DNA of 46,044 bases, taken from NCBI GenBank assembly GCA_002361625.1, contig DETL01000004.1, positions 49,731-95,774 of the forward strand, given 5' to 3'. This document shows, piece by piece, positions 1-7,777 of this stretch (its first letter is position 1; each line of letters starts with the position of its first letter). The position numbers and the translations under genes are program-made. The DNA is from Bacteroidales bacterium UBA3289 (GTDB lineage Bacteria; Bacteroidota; Bacteroidia; Bacteroidales; UBA932). The notes below the pieces were generated by a model. The model was not told the origin of the DNA and did not search any database. It saw only the letters and a list, made by a program, of their open reading frames with translations.

Positions 1-419
1 GCGGCGACGCCCAGAACGGCTGGGACACCGACCAGTTCCCGGTGGATCCGTACGACCTCACCCAGGCCATGATGCAGATTATCCGCAACGGCGGCTTCAA
101 GGACGGCGGCACCAACTTCGACGCCAAGCTCCGCCGCTCCTCCACCGACCCGGAGGACATCTTCATCGCCCACATCAGCGCGATGGACGCCATGGCCCAC
201 GCCCTGCTGAACGCCGCCGCCGTCATCGAGGAGAGCCCGCTCTGCAAGATGGTCGAGGAGCGCTACGCCTCCTTCGACAGCGGCCTCGGCAAGCAGTTCG
301 AGGAAGGCAAGGCCACCCTCGAGGATCTCTACGAGTACGCCAAGAAGAATGGCGAACCCGTCGTCGCTTCCGGCAAGCAGGAGCTCTACGAGACCCTTCT
401 GAACCTCTACGCGAAGTAG
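1..419 (+). CDS. xylA: xylose isomerase, C-terminal part (5' end outside window)
   Basis: The window opens inside this gene, read in the frame starting at base 3 and ending at TAG 417-419. XylA interconverts D-xylose and D-xylulose in the cytoplasm. The visible 138 residues hold the late metal-site motifs of the family: the D-x-D pair in GWDTDQFPVDPYD (bases 21-59), matching the Asp307/Asp309 ligands of the E. coli enzyme, and HISAMDAMAHAL, matching Asp339. The tail around LEDLYEYAKKNGEP is also typical. The xylose transporter gene starts four bases after the stop, so the two are almost certainly cotranscribed. Partial only because of the window edge. The family call is secure. Confidence 0.95.
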   Translation, partial: GDAQNGWDTDQFPVDPYDLTQAMMQIIRNGGFKDGGTNFDAKLRRSSTDPEDIFIAHISAMDAMAHALLNAAAVIEESPLCKMVEERYASFDSGLGKQFEEGKATLEDLYEYAKKNGEPVVASGKQELYETLLNLYAK

Positions 420-423
420 TCCC

Positions 424-1869
424 ATGACACAGTACAGACAGACAGGTAGCCCCGGCTACCTGTTTTCCATTGTCCTGGTGGCCGTCATCGGCGGCCTGCT
501 GTTCGGGTACGACACCGCGGTCATTTCGGGTGCGGAGAAGGGCCTGCAGGCGTTCTTTCAGAGCGCTTCCGACTTCACCTACACCGACGGATGGCACGGT
601 TTCACGACCTCCAGCGCCCTGATCGGCTGCATCATCGGCGCGTTCCTCTCCGGCTGGATGGCTTCCCGCCTGGGCCGCAAGAAGTCCCTCTTCTGCGCCG
701 GCATCATGTTCTTCCTGAGCGCCCTGGGCTCCTACTATCCGGAGTTCCTGTTCTTCCAGAAGGGCGTCGCGACGAAGAGCCTCCTGGTGGCATTCAACCT
801 GTACCGCGTGCTCGGTGGCATCGGCGTGGGCCTCGCATCGGCCCTGTGCCCGATGTACATCGCCGAGGTGGCTCCAGCCAACAAGCGCGGCACGCTCGTG
901 TCCTGGAACCAGTTCGCGATCATCTTCGGCCAGCTGGTCGTGTACTTCGTGAACTTCCTGATCATCCGCTCCCACGCGAATGATCCGCAGGTCGTGGAAT
1001 GGACCAACTCCGTGGGCTGGAGAATCATGTTCGTGTCCGAGTGTGTCCCGGCCGGCCTGTTCACGCTCCTGATCCTGCTCGTTCCCGAAACGCCGCGGTT
1101 CCTCGCGCTGAACGGGAAGGACGAGAAGGCGCTGGAAGTCCTCTCCAACATCAACGGCGAAGCCAAGGGCCGCGAGATCCTCGCGGAAATCAAGGCGACG
1201 GCGGTGGAGAAGACCGAAAAACTGTTCTCGTACGGCTGGATGGTCATCTTCATCGGCTGCATGCTCTCGGTGTTCCAGCAGGCCATCGGCATCAACGCGG
1301 TGCTGTACTTCGCCCCGCGCATCTTCGAGTCCATGGGCGTGAGCAACAACATGCTCTTCACGGTCATCATGGGCGTCATCAACATCTCGTTCACCCTCGT
1401 CGCGGTGTTCACGGTGGAGAAACTGGGCCGCAAGCCCCTCCTCATCACCGGTTCGCTGGGCATGGCGGTCGGCGCCCTCGGCGTCGCCCTGTCGAATGTG
1501 ATGACCCTGCCCGCCTTCATCGCTCCCCTTTCCATCATGGTCTATAGCGCGTGCTTCATGTTCAGCTGGGGTCCGATCTGCTGGGTGTATATCTCCGAGC
1601 TCTTCCCGAACACCATCCGCTCCCAGGCCACGGCCCTCGCCGTCGCCTTCCAGTGGATCTTCAACTTCATCGTCTCCTCCACCTTCGTCCCGATGTACAA
1701 CATGCGACTCGGGTCCATGGGTGACAGCTTCGGCCATTTCTTCGCCTATGCCCTGTACGGGGTCATCTGCATCATCGCCGCCGTGTTCGTCTGGCGCCTG
1801 GTGCCGGAGACCAAGGGCAAGACCCTCGAGGACATGACCGCCCTGTGGAGAGAAAGGTCGAAAAAGTGA
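424..1869 (+). CDS. xylE: D-xylose:H+ symporter, MFS sugar porter
   Basis: This is a 481-residue twelve-helix inner-membrane sugar/proton symporter, close to the 491 residues of E. coli XylE. Sugar-porter signatures appear in order: GYDTAVISG (28-36), SRLGRKK (81-87), PMYIAEVAPANKRG (143-156), PETPRFL (221-227), GRKPLL, and PETKGKTLEDM near the C-terminus. The xylose-binding residues of E. coli XylE (Gln168, Gln288, Gln289, Asn294) have clear counterparts at Gln170, Gln285, Gln286 and Asn291, and the SWGPICWV helix is present, so xylose specificity is better supported than for a generic porter. It follows xylA by four bases, consistent with a xylose uptake and isomerisation operon whose kinase would lie upstream of the window. 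Confidence 0.92.
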   Translation: MTQYRQTGSPGYLFSIVLVAVIGGLLFGYDTAVISGAEKGLQAFFQSASDFTYTDGWHGFTTSSALIGCIIGAFLSGWMASRLGRKKSLFCAGIMFFLSALGSYYPEFLFFQKGVATKSLLVAFNLYRVLGGIGVGLASALCPMYIAEVAPANKRGTLVSWNQFAIIFGQLVVYFVNFLIIRSHANDPQVVEWTNSVGWRIMFVSECVPAGLFTLLILLVPETPRFLALNGKDEKALEVLSNINGEAKGREILAEIKATAVEKTEKLFSYGWMVIFIGCMLSVFQQAIGINAVLYFAPRIFESMGVSNNMLFTVIMGVINISFTLVAVFTVEKLGRKPLLITGSLGMAVGALGVALSNVMTLPAFIAPLSIMVYSACFMFSWGPICWVYISELFPNTIRSQATALAVAFQWIFNFIVSSTFVPMYNMRLGSMGDSFGHFFAYALYGVICIIAAVFVWRLVPETKGKTLEDMTALWRERSKK

Positions 1870-1890
1870 TCCAACTTGGCGGGATTTTTG

Positions 1891-1898
1891 TAAATTTG
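1891..1898 (+). promoter_or_regulatory. Bacteroidetes -7 box for the helical protein gene
   Basis: TAAATTTG matches the TAnnTTTG -7 consensus and lies about 30 bases before the ATG at 1930. No convincing TTTG -33 box is seen at the usual 19-21 bp distance. The small gene therefore probably has its own start of transcription rather than depending only on read-through from xylE. Confidence 0.55.
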
Positions 1899-1929
1899 TC
1901 ACAAACAACAACCAAACACTGATACCATT

Positions 1930-2289
1930 ATGGCAGAAGAAAAAGTGAACCCGATGGACATCAACGGTGACGGCAAGGTCACCCTGGGTGAGAAGGTCCA
2001 GTACTATGCCGGCAAGGCCGGCGAGAAAGTCGAAGCAGGTGTGAAGAAGGTCTATGAGGGCGTCAAGGAAGACGCCAAGGACGCTCTCGAGGACGCCAAG
2101 GTCCTGGCCGAGAAAGCCAAGGTCAAGGGCAAGGAGGTCTATGACAAGGCCGCCGACAAGGCCAAGGACGTCTATGCCGACGCCAAGGAAGACCTCGCCG
2201 AAGCTGCCGACAAGGCCAAGGCGAAAGCTTCCGAACTCGCCGAAAAAGGCAAGGCCAAGATCGACGAGCTGAAGAACAAGGAGGCGTAA
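1930..2289 (+). CDS. small Lys/Ala-rich amphipathic helical protein with an EF-hand loop
   Basis: This 119-residue protein has no signal peptide or membrane segment. Residues 10-21 (DINGDGKVTLGE) form a textbook EF-hand or dockerin-type calcium loop, with Asp10, Asn12, Asp14, Thr18 and Glu21 at the ligand positions. The rest, from about residue 25, is a low-complexity Lys/Ala/Asp/Glu helix built of near-repeats such as KEDAKDALEDAK, KEDLAEAADKAK and KVYEGVKEDAK. It resembles LEA-like, YtxH-like or apolipoprotein-like stress proteins. A role in calcium-dependent surface association, membrane binding or desiccation-type protection is inference. It has its own -7 box and is followed by a strong hairpin terminator, so it is likely a single-gene unit. 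Confidence 0.8.
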   Translation: MAEEKVNPMDINGDGKVTLGEKVQYYAGKAGEKVEAGVKKVYEGVKEDAKDALEDAKVLAEKAKVKGKEVYDKAADKAKDVYADAKEDLAEAADKAKAKASELAEKGKAKIDELKNKEA

Positions 2290-2310
2290 TCCCCCTCCCC
2301 TTTCAATGAC

Positions 2311-2342
2311 AGCATACCCCTCCTTCCCAGGTGGGGTATGCT
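2311..2342 (+). terminator. intrinsic hairpin terminator
   Basis: A perfect 10-bp inverted repeat pairs 2311-2320 (AGCATACCCC) with 2333-2342 (GGGGTATGCT). The arm continues past one T-T mismatch with three more pairs and a TCCC tetraloop. TTTT follows at 2345-2348. It ends the transcript of the 119-residue protein and separates it from the aldo/keto reductase gene. Confidence 0.75.
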
Positions 2343-2357
2343 ATGTTTTGGATGCCC

Positions 2358-3359
2358 ATGAAATATACGACACTCGGAAACACCGGGATCGAGGTGTCCC
2401 GGATCTGCGTGGGATGCATGTCCTACGGCAAGGCGTCCAAGGAGTTCCACGAATGGACCCTTGGACAGGAAGACACGACGGCGATGGTCAAACATGCCAT
2501 CGACCTGGGTGTCAACTTTTTCGATACCGCCAACGTCTATTCTTTCGGTACCAGCGAAGAGTATCTGGGCCGGGCGCTGCGCACGATCGGTGTCCCCCGC
2601 GACCGGGTGGTCATCGCTTCGAAGGTGTTCTTCAACGAGGGCGCCCTGTCCCGCCAGGCCATCCTCCGGGAGATCGACGGAACCCTCCGTCGGCTCGGGA
2701 CCGACTACCTGGACCTGTACCAGATCCACCGGTTCGACTACGACACACCCATCGAGGAAACGCTGGAGGCCCTGGACTCGCTCGTGAAGGCCGGAAAGGT
2801 CCGGGCGACAGGCGCATCGGCCATGTACGGGTACCAGTTCCACAACATGCAGGAGTGCGCCGCCCGGAACGGATGGACGCAGTTCTCCACGATGCAGAAC
2901 CACTACAACCTCATGTACCGGGAGGACGAGCACGAGCTGATCCCCGTGTGCCGCCAATACGGCGTGTCCCTGATCCCCTACTCGCCGCTCGCCGGCGGAC
3001 ATCTGTCACATCGGGGATGGGAAAGCGGAACGGCCCGTTCCAACACGGACCGCACCATTCGCAGCAAGTATGACCACGCGAAAGAGAATGATCTCGAGAT
3101 CATCGACGCCGTCGCCACCCTCGCGGAGCGGAAAGGCGTGTCCATGAGCGAGATATCTCTCGCCTGGCTGCTCGCCCGCGGCGTCGCGGCTCCCATCGTG
3201 GGCGCCACCAAGGTGCCCCACTTCGATGCCGCCGTCCGCAGCGTGGACCTGGAACTCTCCGCCGACGAAATCGCCTTCCTAGAGGCTCCTTACCGCCCTC
3301 ACGCCATCGTGGGCGCCTTGCAGGCGAAAGACCCGAAGAAGATCATGGGGATGCCATAA
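2358..3359 (+). CDS. aldo/keto reductase
   Basis: This is a 333-residue cytoplasmic NAD(P)H-dependent oxidoreductase with the (beta/alpha)8 aldo/keto reductase fold. The catalytic tetrad is readable: Asp56 and Tyr61 in DTANVY, Lys89 in IASKVF and His124 in YQIHRFD. The C-terminal GATKVPHFDAAV matches the cofactor-binding loop. The ATG at 2358 is chosen because the family N-terminus (MKYTTLGNTGIEVS) begins there; earlier in-frame starts fall inside the terminator hairpin. The closest general type is the YajO/AKR11 group acting on small aldehydes or sugars. The substrate cannot be read from sequence. Nearby xylose genes are suggestive but the terminator argues for separate transcription. Confidence 0.88.
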   Translation: MKYTTLGNTGIEVSRICVGCMSYGKASKEFHEWTLGQEDTTAMVKHAIDLGVNFFDTANVYSFGTSEEYLGRALRTIGVPRDRVVIASKVFFNEGALSRQAILREIDGTLRRLGTDYLDLYQIHRFDYDTPIEETLEALDSLVKAGKVRATGASAMYGYQFHNMQECAARNGWTQFSTMQNHYNLMYREDEHELIPVCRQYGVSLIPYSPLAGGHLSHRGWESGTARSNTDRTIRSKYDHAKENDLEIIDAVATLAERKGVSMSEISLAWLLARGVAAPIVGATKVPHFDAAVRSVDLELSADEIAFLEAPYRPHAIVGALQAKDPKKIMGMP

Positions 3360-3406
3360 TGCGTTAGATTTCGTATATTCGCAAAAAGATCTTAACTGAC
3401 AGTCCG

Positions 3407-5056
3407 ATGAAACGATTTTTCCTGACGGCCCTCCTGACGCTCGCGTCCGTGGCCGGATTCGCCTGCACGAACCTCATCGTGGGCAGGCTGGCTTCCGTGG
3501 ACGGGAGCGTGATGTGTACGTACAACTGCGACGGCTTCGGCTTCGCCTCGCCCCTGAACTGGTCGGCGGCGGGCCGGCATGCGCCCGGTGAAATGCTCGC
3601 CATCCGCGGCTGGGGGCCGGACGCCCCCGTGCATTACGTGAAGCAGGCAGACTACACCTACGGGGTGGTGGGCCTGATGAACGAACTGCAGGTAAGCATC
3701 GTGGAGACGACCTGGGGCGGGCGTGAGGAACTGGCGAAGTCCGAAGGCGCGCTGGATTATTTCACGCTCATGGAACTCGCCCTGCAGCGGAGTGCCACGG
3801 CCCGGGAAGCCATCGAGGTGATGCATAACCTCGTCCAGGAATACGGATACAACCAGACCGGCGAGTCCTTCGCCGTGTGCGACCCGGAGGAAGCCTGGAT
3901 CATGGAACTGATCGGCAAGGGCCCCGGCCGCAAGGGCGCCGTCTGGGTGGCGATGCGCCTTCCCGACGACTGCATCACGGCCTATGCCAATTCCAGCCGG
4001 ATCCGGAAATTCCCGCAGGCCAAGAAGATAGACAAGAAAAAGGGCTACGGCATCGTCGAGGGTACCTGCATGTACAGCGCCGATGTCATTTCCTTCGCCC
4101 GCGAGATGGGCTGGTACGAGGGTGCCGATGCGGATTTCAGCTTCCGCGAGGCCTACGGACCCATGGACTTCAGCAAGATCCGCTACTGCGAGGCCCGCGT
4201 CTGGAGTTTCTTCCGTCACCACTATGACACCGAGGTGATTGACTCCTACCTTCCCTTCATCGAGGGGCACATGGACATCTGCGACGAACTTCCCCTCTGG
4301 ATCAAGCCCGACAAACCCCTGAGCGTCCGCGACCTCATGAACGACATGCGCGACCACTACGAGGGCACGGCCCTGGACATGACGGTCGATGTCTCCGCCG
4401 GTCCGTGGGCATCCCCCTACCGCAACCAACTGACGAACTTTGAGGCGCCGGACGGCACCAAGATGTTCCGCGAGCGGCCCATCGGCTGCCAGCAGAGCGG
4501 TATGACGATGGTGTGCCAGATGCGCTCATTCCTCCCGGACGAGGTGGGCGGCGTGACCTACTTCAACATGGACGATGCCTCCATGGTGGCCTATGTGCCG
4601 GTGTACTGTTCGATCAACCGTGTCCCGGCGCCTTTCCGCCGCGAAAACAACAACATCCGGGAATTCTCCACCGAGAGCGCCTTCTGGATGAACAACTGGG
4701 TGGCCAACATGGTCTATCCCCGCTACAGCGCCATGATCGGCGACCTGCGCGATGCCCAGACCGAACTGGAGGACTACTATGCCGAGGACCAGAAAGAGGT
4801 GGAAGCGAAGGTGAAGGACCTTACCCACCAGGAGCGGATCGATTACCTCACGGCGAAGACCGAGGCCTATACGACCAGAATGATGCAGCGCTGGGACAAA
4901 CTCGCGAAACTCCTGATCGTCAAGCACAACGACCAGATCATGCAACCCAGCGAGAATGGCGTCGTCGTTCCCGGCCGGCGCACGTCTCCCAAATACGCCC
5001 CGGCTTTCGTCGAGGCGGTGAAGGAGGTCACCGGCGACCGGTATGTGAAGCCGTAA
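3407..5056 (+). CDS. C69-family dipeptidase, secreted Ntn hydrolase
   Basis: This 549-residue protein has a signal peptide (residues 1-19, ending GFA) followed directly by CTNLIVGRLASVDGS. In peptidase family C69 (PepD-type dipeptidases) the N-terminal Cys of the mature chain is the nucleophile, so Cys20 is the predicted catalytic residue, exposed by signal-peptide removal. Long Bacteroidales members of this family are common and probably act in the periplasm on dipeptides, fitting amino-acid scavenging. A weak -7-like box (TATATTCG, 3374-3381) lies upstream. The gene ends base-to-base against the convergent small secreted protein gene. Lipid modification of the same Cys is an alternative, but Gly at -3 and Phe at -2 are poor for a lipobox. 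Confidence 0.87.
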   Translation: MKRFFLTALLTLASVAGFACTNLIVGRLASVDGSVMCTYNCDGFGFASPLNWSAAGRHAPGEMLAIRGWGPDAPVHYVKQADYTYGVVGLMNELQVSIVETTWGGREELAKSEGALDYFTLMELALQRSATAREAIEVMHNLVQEYGYNQTGESFAVCDPEEAWIMELIGKGPGRKGAVWVAMRLPDDCITAYANSSRIRKFPQAKKIDKKKGYGIVEGTCMYSADVISFAREMGWYEGADADFSFREAYGPMDFSKIRYCEARVWSFFRHHYDTEVIDSYLPFIEGHMDICDELPLWIKPDKPLSVRDLMNDMRDHYEGTALDMTVDVSAGPWASPYRNQLTNFEAPDGTKMFRERPIGCQQSGMTMVCQMRSFLPDEVGGVTYFNMDDASMVAYVPVYCSINRVPAPFRRENNNIREFSTESAFWMNNWVANMVYPRYSAMIGDLRDAQTELEDYYAEDQKEVEAKVKDLTHQERIDYLTAKTEAYTTRMMQRWDKLAKLLIVKHNDQIMQPSENGVVVPGRRTSPKYAPAFVEAVKEVTGDRYVKP

Positions 5057-5596
5057 CTATTCCGGCAGCCAGCGCTGGTTCAACTTCACGTTGACCATCA
5101 GGTTCTTGAAATCCGAGCGGGACACATAGGTCGCACGCGTGACCCCATCCCGCTCGATTTTGAATTCCAATTTCTTGCTGAACAACACTTTCCGGGAGGT
5201 CACCGTCACGGTTTCCCGGTTCTCATTCGGGATGGCCGGCGCGAAGCAGCCGGTCACTTCGACAGAGGTGCCGGCGGGCTCTTCAAAATGCTGCTTCAGG
5301 CCTTCCAGCGTCTCCATGATTTCCGCCCGGGTCAATCCCAGTGGGATGAAGAGTTTGTTGATCGGATCGACGTCGATCTGGATGATTTCATCGCCCAGGC
5401 CCATCGAGCCCACACACAGGAAACAGGTGGCCTGTCCGGTTTCGTCCGGAATGGAAAACACGCTCAGGATGCTCTGGTCGCCGGATTCCACTTCGGCGAT
5501 GTCCACCAGTTTGGTGATATCATACTTTTGTGCGGACGCCGCCACCGACAGGGTGAGGGCCAGGAAAAATACGGCAATGCGTTTCATAGTTTTCAA
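5057..5596 (-). CDS. small secreted protein of unknown function
   Basis: The 179-residue product starts with a clear signal peptide (MKTMKRIAVFFLALTLSVAA, cleavage after ASAQ). The start could be either ATG, three residues apart. The mature part of about 155 residues contains two cysteines in TCFLCVGSMG and an alternating beta-rich C-terminal half, and I recognise no family. It converges on the dipeptidase gene with no intergenic base: TAA 5054-5056 is followed directly by this gene's stop at 5057-5059. A -7-like TATCTTTA lies on the minus strand at 5613-5606, giving it an independent promoter downstream of the carboxylesterase gene. Confidence 0.7.
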   Translation of the reverse strand: MKTMKRIAVFFLALTLSVAASAQKYDITKLVDIAEVESGDQSILSVFSIPDETGQATCFLCVGSMGLGDEIIQIDVDPINKLFIPLGLTRAEIMETLEGLKQHFEEPAGTSVEVTGCFAPAIPNENRETVTVTSRKVLFSKKLEFKIERDGVTRATYVSRSDFKNLMVNVKLNQRWLPE

Positions 5597-5622
5597 TTTT
5601 CGGCGTAAAGATACAACAATTT

Positions 5623-7245
5623 TTACTTCTTCGCCGGGGCCGGGCGGGACATCCGCCAGGGATTGAAACTTACCAGGTGCTCGAGCGCCGCGCGGTCGGG
5701 CGCGTTACGGACCTCGCTCTTCACGTCGAGAATCATGGTCGGGGCCTCCTCGGGCGTATAGGCAGGCCACTGCGGAATCTCCGGGCAGTTGGGATTGCCA
5801 GTGCGCATGAAGGCCAGGAGGGCGTTCGACAGTTGGTCGGAGACCTTGCGGGGCTCCGCGCCGCCACCGGTATGGGTGACCATCAGGTCCGTATTCCGGA
5901 ACCAGTAGCAGATGTCGGAGCAGTGGAAGGCACGGATGCGGCCGCCGAACAGCGGGGCGTTGTAGTCGAACCAGGCCAGGTACACCGGAGCGCCGCCCTG
6001 GGCATACTTGGCATCGGCCGTAGCCAGGACGTTCTTCCGCTGGGCGACGGTGAGATTCACCAGTTCGATGGGTTTCTTGTCCGGGAAAGCGGCCTGATAG
6101 GCCTTCAGGACGGTCTCGGCCTCGGGTTGGCCGAACTGGTCGCGGACCATGGTCACGGCGCCGTCAAAGTCGATGTTTTCGAGTTCGACATTCTCCTTGC
6201 TCAGGGAGAACTCGGAAGAGGTGGTGCAGAGCATCAGGGGCACGTCCCGGGCCACATCGTCCTTGAAGAAGCCGTCGGCAGGAAGGACCGCACCGTCAGC
6301 GACCGGGGAGAAACCGCCGCCGACTTCGCCCGCAACTTTGTGGGCCAGGGCGTAGTACTCTTCCCAAGGCATCTGCTGGAGTTTCTTCACATCGCCGCGG
6401 ACGGTCTTGAGGATGGCCGCACCCACGGCGGCGGAGGAAGCCGGATCCGTGGCGGAAGTGGCATTGCCGCTCAGGGCTACCGCCTTGTGTACCAATCCCT
6501 TGGCCGAAGGCATGGAGATTACGTCGCACACTTTGGCGCCGCCGCCGGACTGGCCCATGATGGTCACGTTGCCGGGGTCGCCGCCGAAGTTCGCGATGTT
6601 GTCATGGACCCACTGCAGGGACGCGACGAGGTCCAGGATACCTACGTTGCCGGAGTTCTTGAAGTCCGGACCCGCCGCGGAGAGGTCGGAGAAGCCGAAG
6701 GCGTTGAGCCGATGGTTCACGCTCACGAAGACGATGTCGCCGCTGCGGGCGAGGTTCGCCCCGTGATAGCCGTCCTGCTCGATGCTGTTGCCGGCGGCAA
6801 AGCCGCCACCGTGCATCCACACAAGGACCGGGCGCTTCTTTCCGTCCGGGGCCGGAGTCCACACGTTCAGGTTCAGGCAGTCTTCGCTGACATCGAAGTA
6901 GTTCCAGTGGTCCGTGAAGGTGGACGTATTGTTCCTCCACTTGTTGGCCATGTTCTGGGGCGCGTCGTTCCCGTAGAACATCGCCGGGCGGATCCCTTCC
7001 CAGGATTCGGGCTTCTGCGGAGGCAGGAAGCGGTTTTCGCCGCCGGTCGGCGCCCCGTAAGGGATGCCCAGATAAGTGTACACACCGTCCAGGATGTAGC
7101 CCTGGACCTTTCCGTACTGCGTTTGGGTAACGGCATAGTCGTCACCGACGAACAGGCGCTGCCCATCTTCCTGGGCGGCTTTTTCGCCACCGCCTGCGCA
7201 GGAGACCGCGAGGATGGCCGGAACAAGGAACTTGATGAGTTTCAT
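5623..7245 (-). CDS. type B carboxylesterase, lipoprotein
   Basis: This is a 540-residue alpha/beta hydrolase of the carboxylesterase type B family. The N-terminus ends in a lipobox (AVSC, Cys16), so it is membrane anchored outside the cytoplasm. The oxyanion-hole motif HGGGF lies at 145-149, the nucleophile elbow GQSGG has Ser233, the acid is probably Glu345 in TTSSEFSL, and the catalytic His is His441 in FHCSDICYWF. The early motif EDCLNLNVW (121-129) is also a family marker. It probably removes acyl esters such as acetyl, feruloyl or other side groups from plant or host substrates; which one is not visible. It is transcribed away from the repeat-protein gene across a 105-bp divergent control region. 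Confidence 0.9.
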   Translation of the reverse strand: MKLIKFLVPAILAVSCAGGGEKAAQEDGQRLFVGDDYAVTQTQYGKVQGYILDGVYTYLGIPYGAPTGGENRFLPPQKPESWEGIRPAMFYGNDAPQNMANKWRNNTSTFTDHWNYFDVSEDCLNLNVWTPAPDGKKRPVLVWMHGGGFAAGNSIEQDGYHGANLARSGDIVFVSVNHRLNAFGFSDLSAAGPDFKNSGNVGILDLVASLQWVHDNIANFGGDPGNVTIMGQSGGGAKVCDVISMPSAKGLVHKAVALSGNATSATDPASSAAVGAAILKTVRGDVKKLQQMPWEEYYALAHKVAGEVGGGFSPVADGAVLPADGFFKDDVARDVPLMLCTTSSEFSLSKENVELENIDFDGAVTMVRDQFGQPEAETVLKAYQAAFPDKKPIELVNLTVAQRKNVLATADAKYAQGGAPVYLAWFDYNAPLFGGRIRAFHCSDICYWFRNTDLMVTHTGGGAEPRKVSDQLSNALLAFMRTGNPNCPEIPQWPAYTPEEAPTMILDVKSEVRNAPDRAALEHLVSFNPWRMSRPAPAKK

Positions 7246-7267
7246 GACAATCAGTGTTTGTTGGTAA

Positions 7268-7275
7268 CAAAGATA
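7268..7275 (-). promoter_or_regulatory. -7 box for the carboxylesterase gene
   Basis: On the minus strand this reads TATCTTTG, a full match to TAnnTTTG, 22 bases before the ATG at 7245. No clear TTTG -33 box is present. Confidence 0.55.
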
Positions 7276-7315
7276 GCGATTCGGCCCGAAAAACGTTTTC
7301 TCCCTTGTTCAAATA

Positions 7316-7346
7316 TTTGAAAATAAGCCGAAAAGCCGTAACTTTC
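7316..7346 (+). promoter_or_regulatory. Bacteroidetes promoter for the repeat-protein gene
   Basis: TTTG at 7316-7319 is followed after 19 bp by TAACTTTC at 7339-7346, one base from consensus. The ATG at 7351 is only four bases further on, so the transcript would be nearly leaderless. The same very short spacing recurs at 21662 and 37456. Confidence 0.55.
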
Positions 7347-7350
7347 CGGC

Positions 7351-7725
7351 ATGAAGTTGCGCCTTCTCCTCCTCTGCCTTTTCCTTGCCTGTGCCGCCGC
7401 ATCAGCGCAGCGCGTCACGGATTCCGGATACAGGACCGTTGCCCATATCAAATCCGACGGGACGGTCCAGGACGCCTCGTTCAGGATCATCGGCCATATC
7501 AAGGCCGACGGCATGGTCCAGGACGAGAAATTCCGGGTCGTGGGCTACCTGAAGGACAACGGCCTCGTGCAGGACGCCTCGTTCAGAATCGTCGGACACA
7601 TCAAGGACGACGGAACGGTGCAGGACGCCAGTTACCGGATCCTCGGCCATATCCGGAAGGACGGCCTCGTCCAGGACGCCTCCTACCGGGTTATCGGCCA
7701 CGCCGACGGCATCCCGATGAAATGG
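7351..7725 (+). repeat. 51-bp in-frame tandem repeat array
   Basis: About five copies of a 51-bp unit lie within the coding sequence, roughly 7430-7700, recognisable by recurrent GACGG and GTCCAGGACGCCTC or close variants. Copies differ mostly at third codon positions, which points to old duplications under protein-level selection rather than recent slippage. Confidence 0.65.
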
Positions 7726-7764
7726 GCTGCCTGGTATTTCTTTTTCAGCGACGGGCGGTCCTAA
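7351..7764 (+). CDS. secreted 17-residue tandem-repeat protein (beta-flower type)
   Basis: This 137-residue protein has a signal peptide (residues 1-20, ending ASAQ). Five consecutive 17-residue repeats follow, each with the pattern GHIKxDGxVQDASFRI, for example VGHIKDDGTVQDASYRI. The last half-repeat turns into a short hydrophobic tail (KWAAWYFFF). The repeats alternate one short strand and one turn centred on D-G, suggesting a closed beta structure with pseudo-symmetry. Small Bacteroidales proteins of this kind have been called beta-flower proteins; I offer that only as a likely relation. Function is unknown. Placement next to a carboxylesterase and an SGNH esterase suggests an extracytoplasmic accessory role. 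Confidence 0.8.
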   Translation: MKLRLLLLCLFLACAAASAQRVTDSGYRTVAHIKSDGTVQDASFRIIGHIKADGMVQDEKFRVVGYLKDNGLVQDASFRIVGHIKDDGTVQDASYRILGHIRKDGLVQDASYRVIGHADGIPMKWAAWYFFFSDGRS

Positions 7765-7777
7765 AGCTATCTGTCCC

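Noticed and set aside
223..1911. Long open frame antisense to xylA-xylE
   Set aside because: It is the mirror of a GC-rich coding region, with Arg/His/Gly-rich, low-complexity translation and no motif. The same holds for the long plus-strand frames over 18658-21519, 28422-30794 and 10385-12286.
2331..2357. Upstream start of the aldo/keto reductase
   Set aside because: The early GTG/ATG codons lie in or just beside the terminator stem; the family N-terminus starts at 2358.
7430..7700. CRISPR-like spaced repeats
   Set aside because: The 51-bp periodicity is in frame and codes for a protein repeat; there are no unique spacers between constant repeats.
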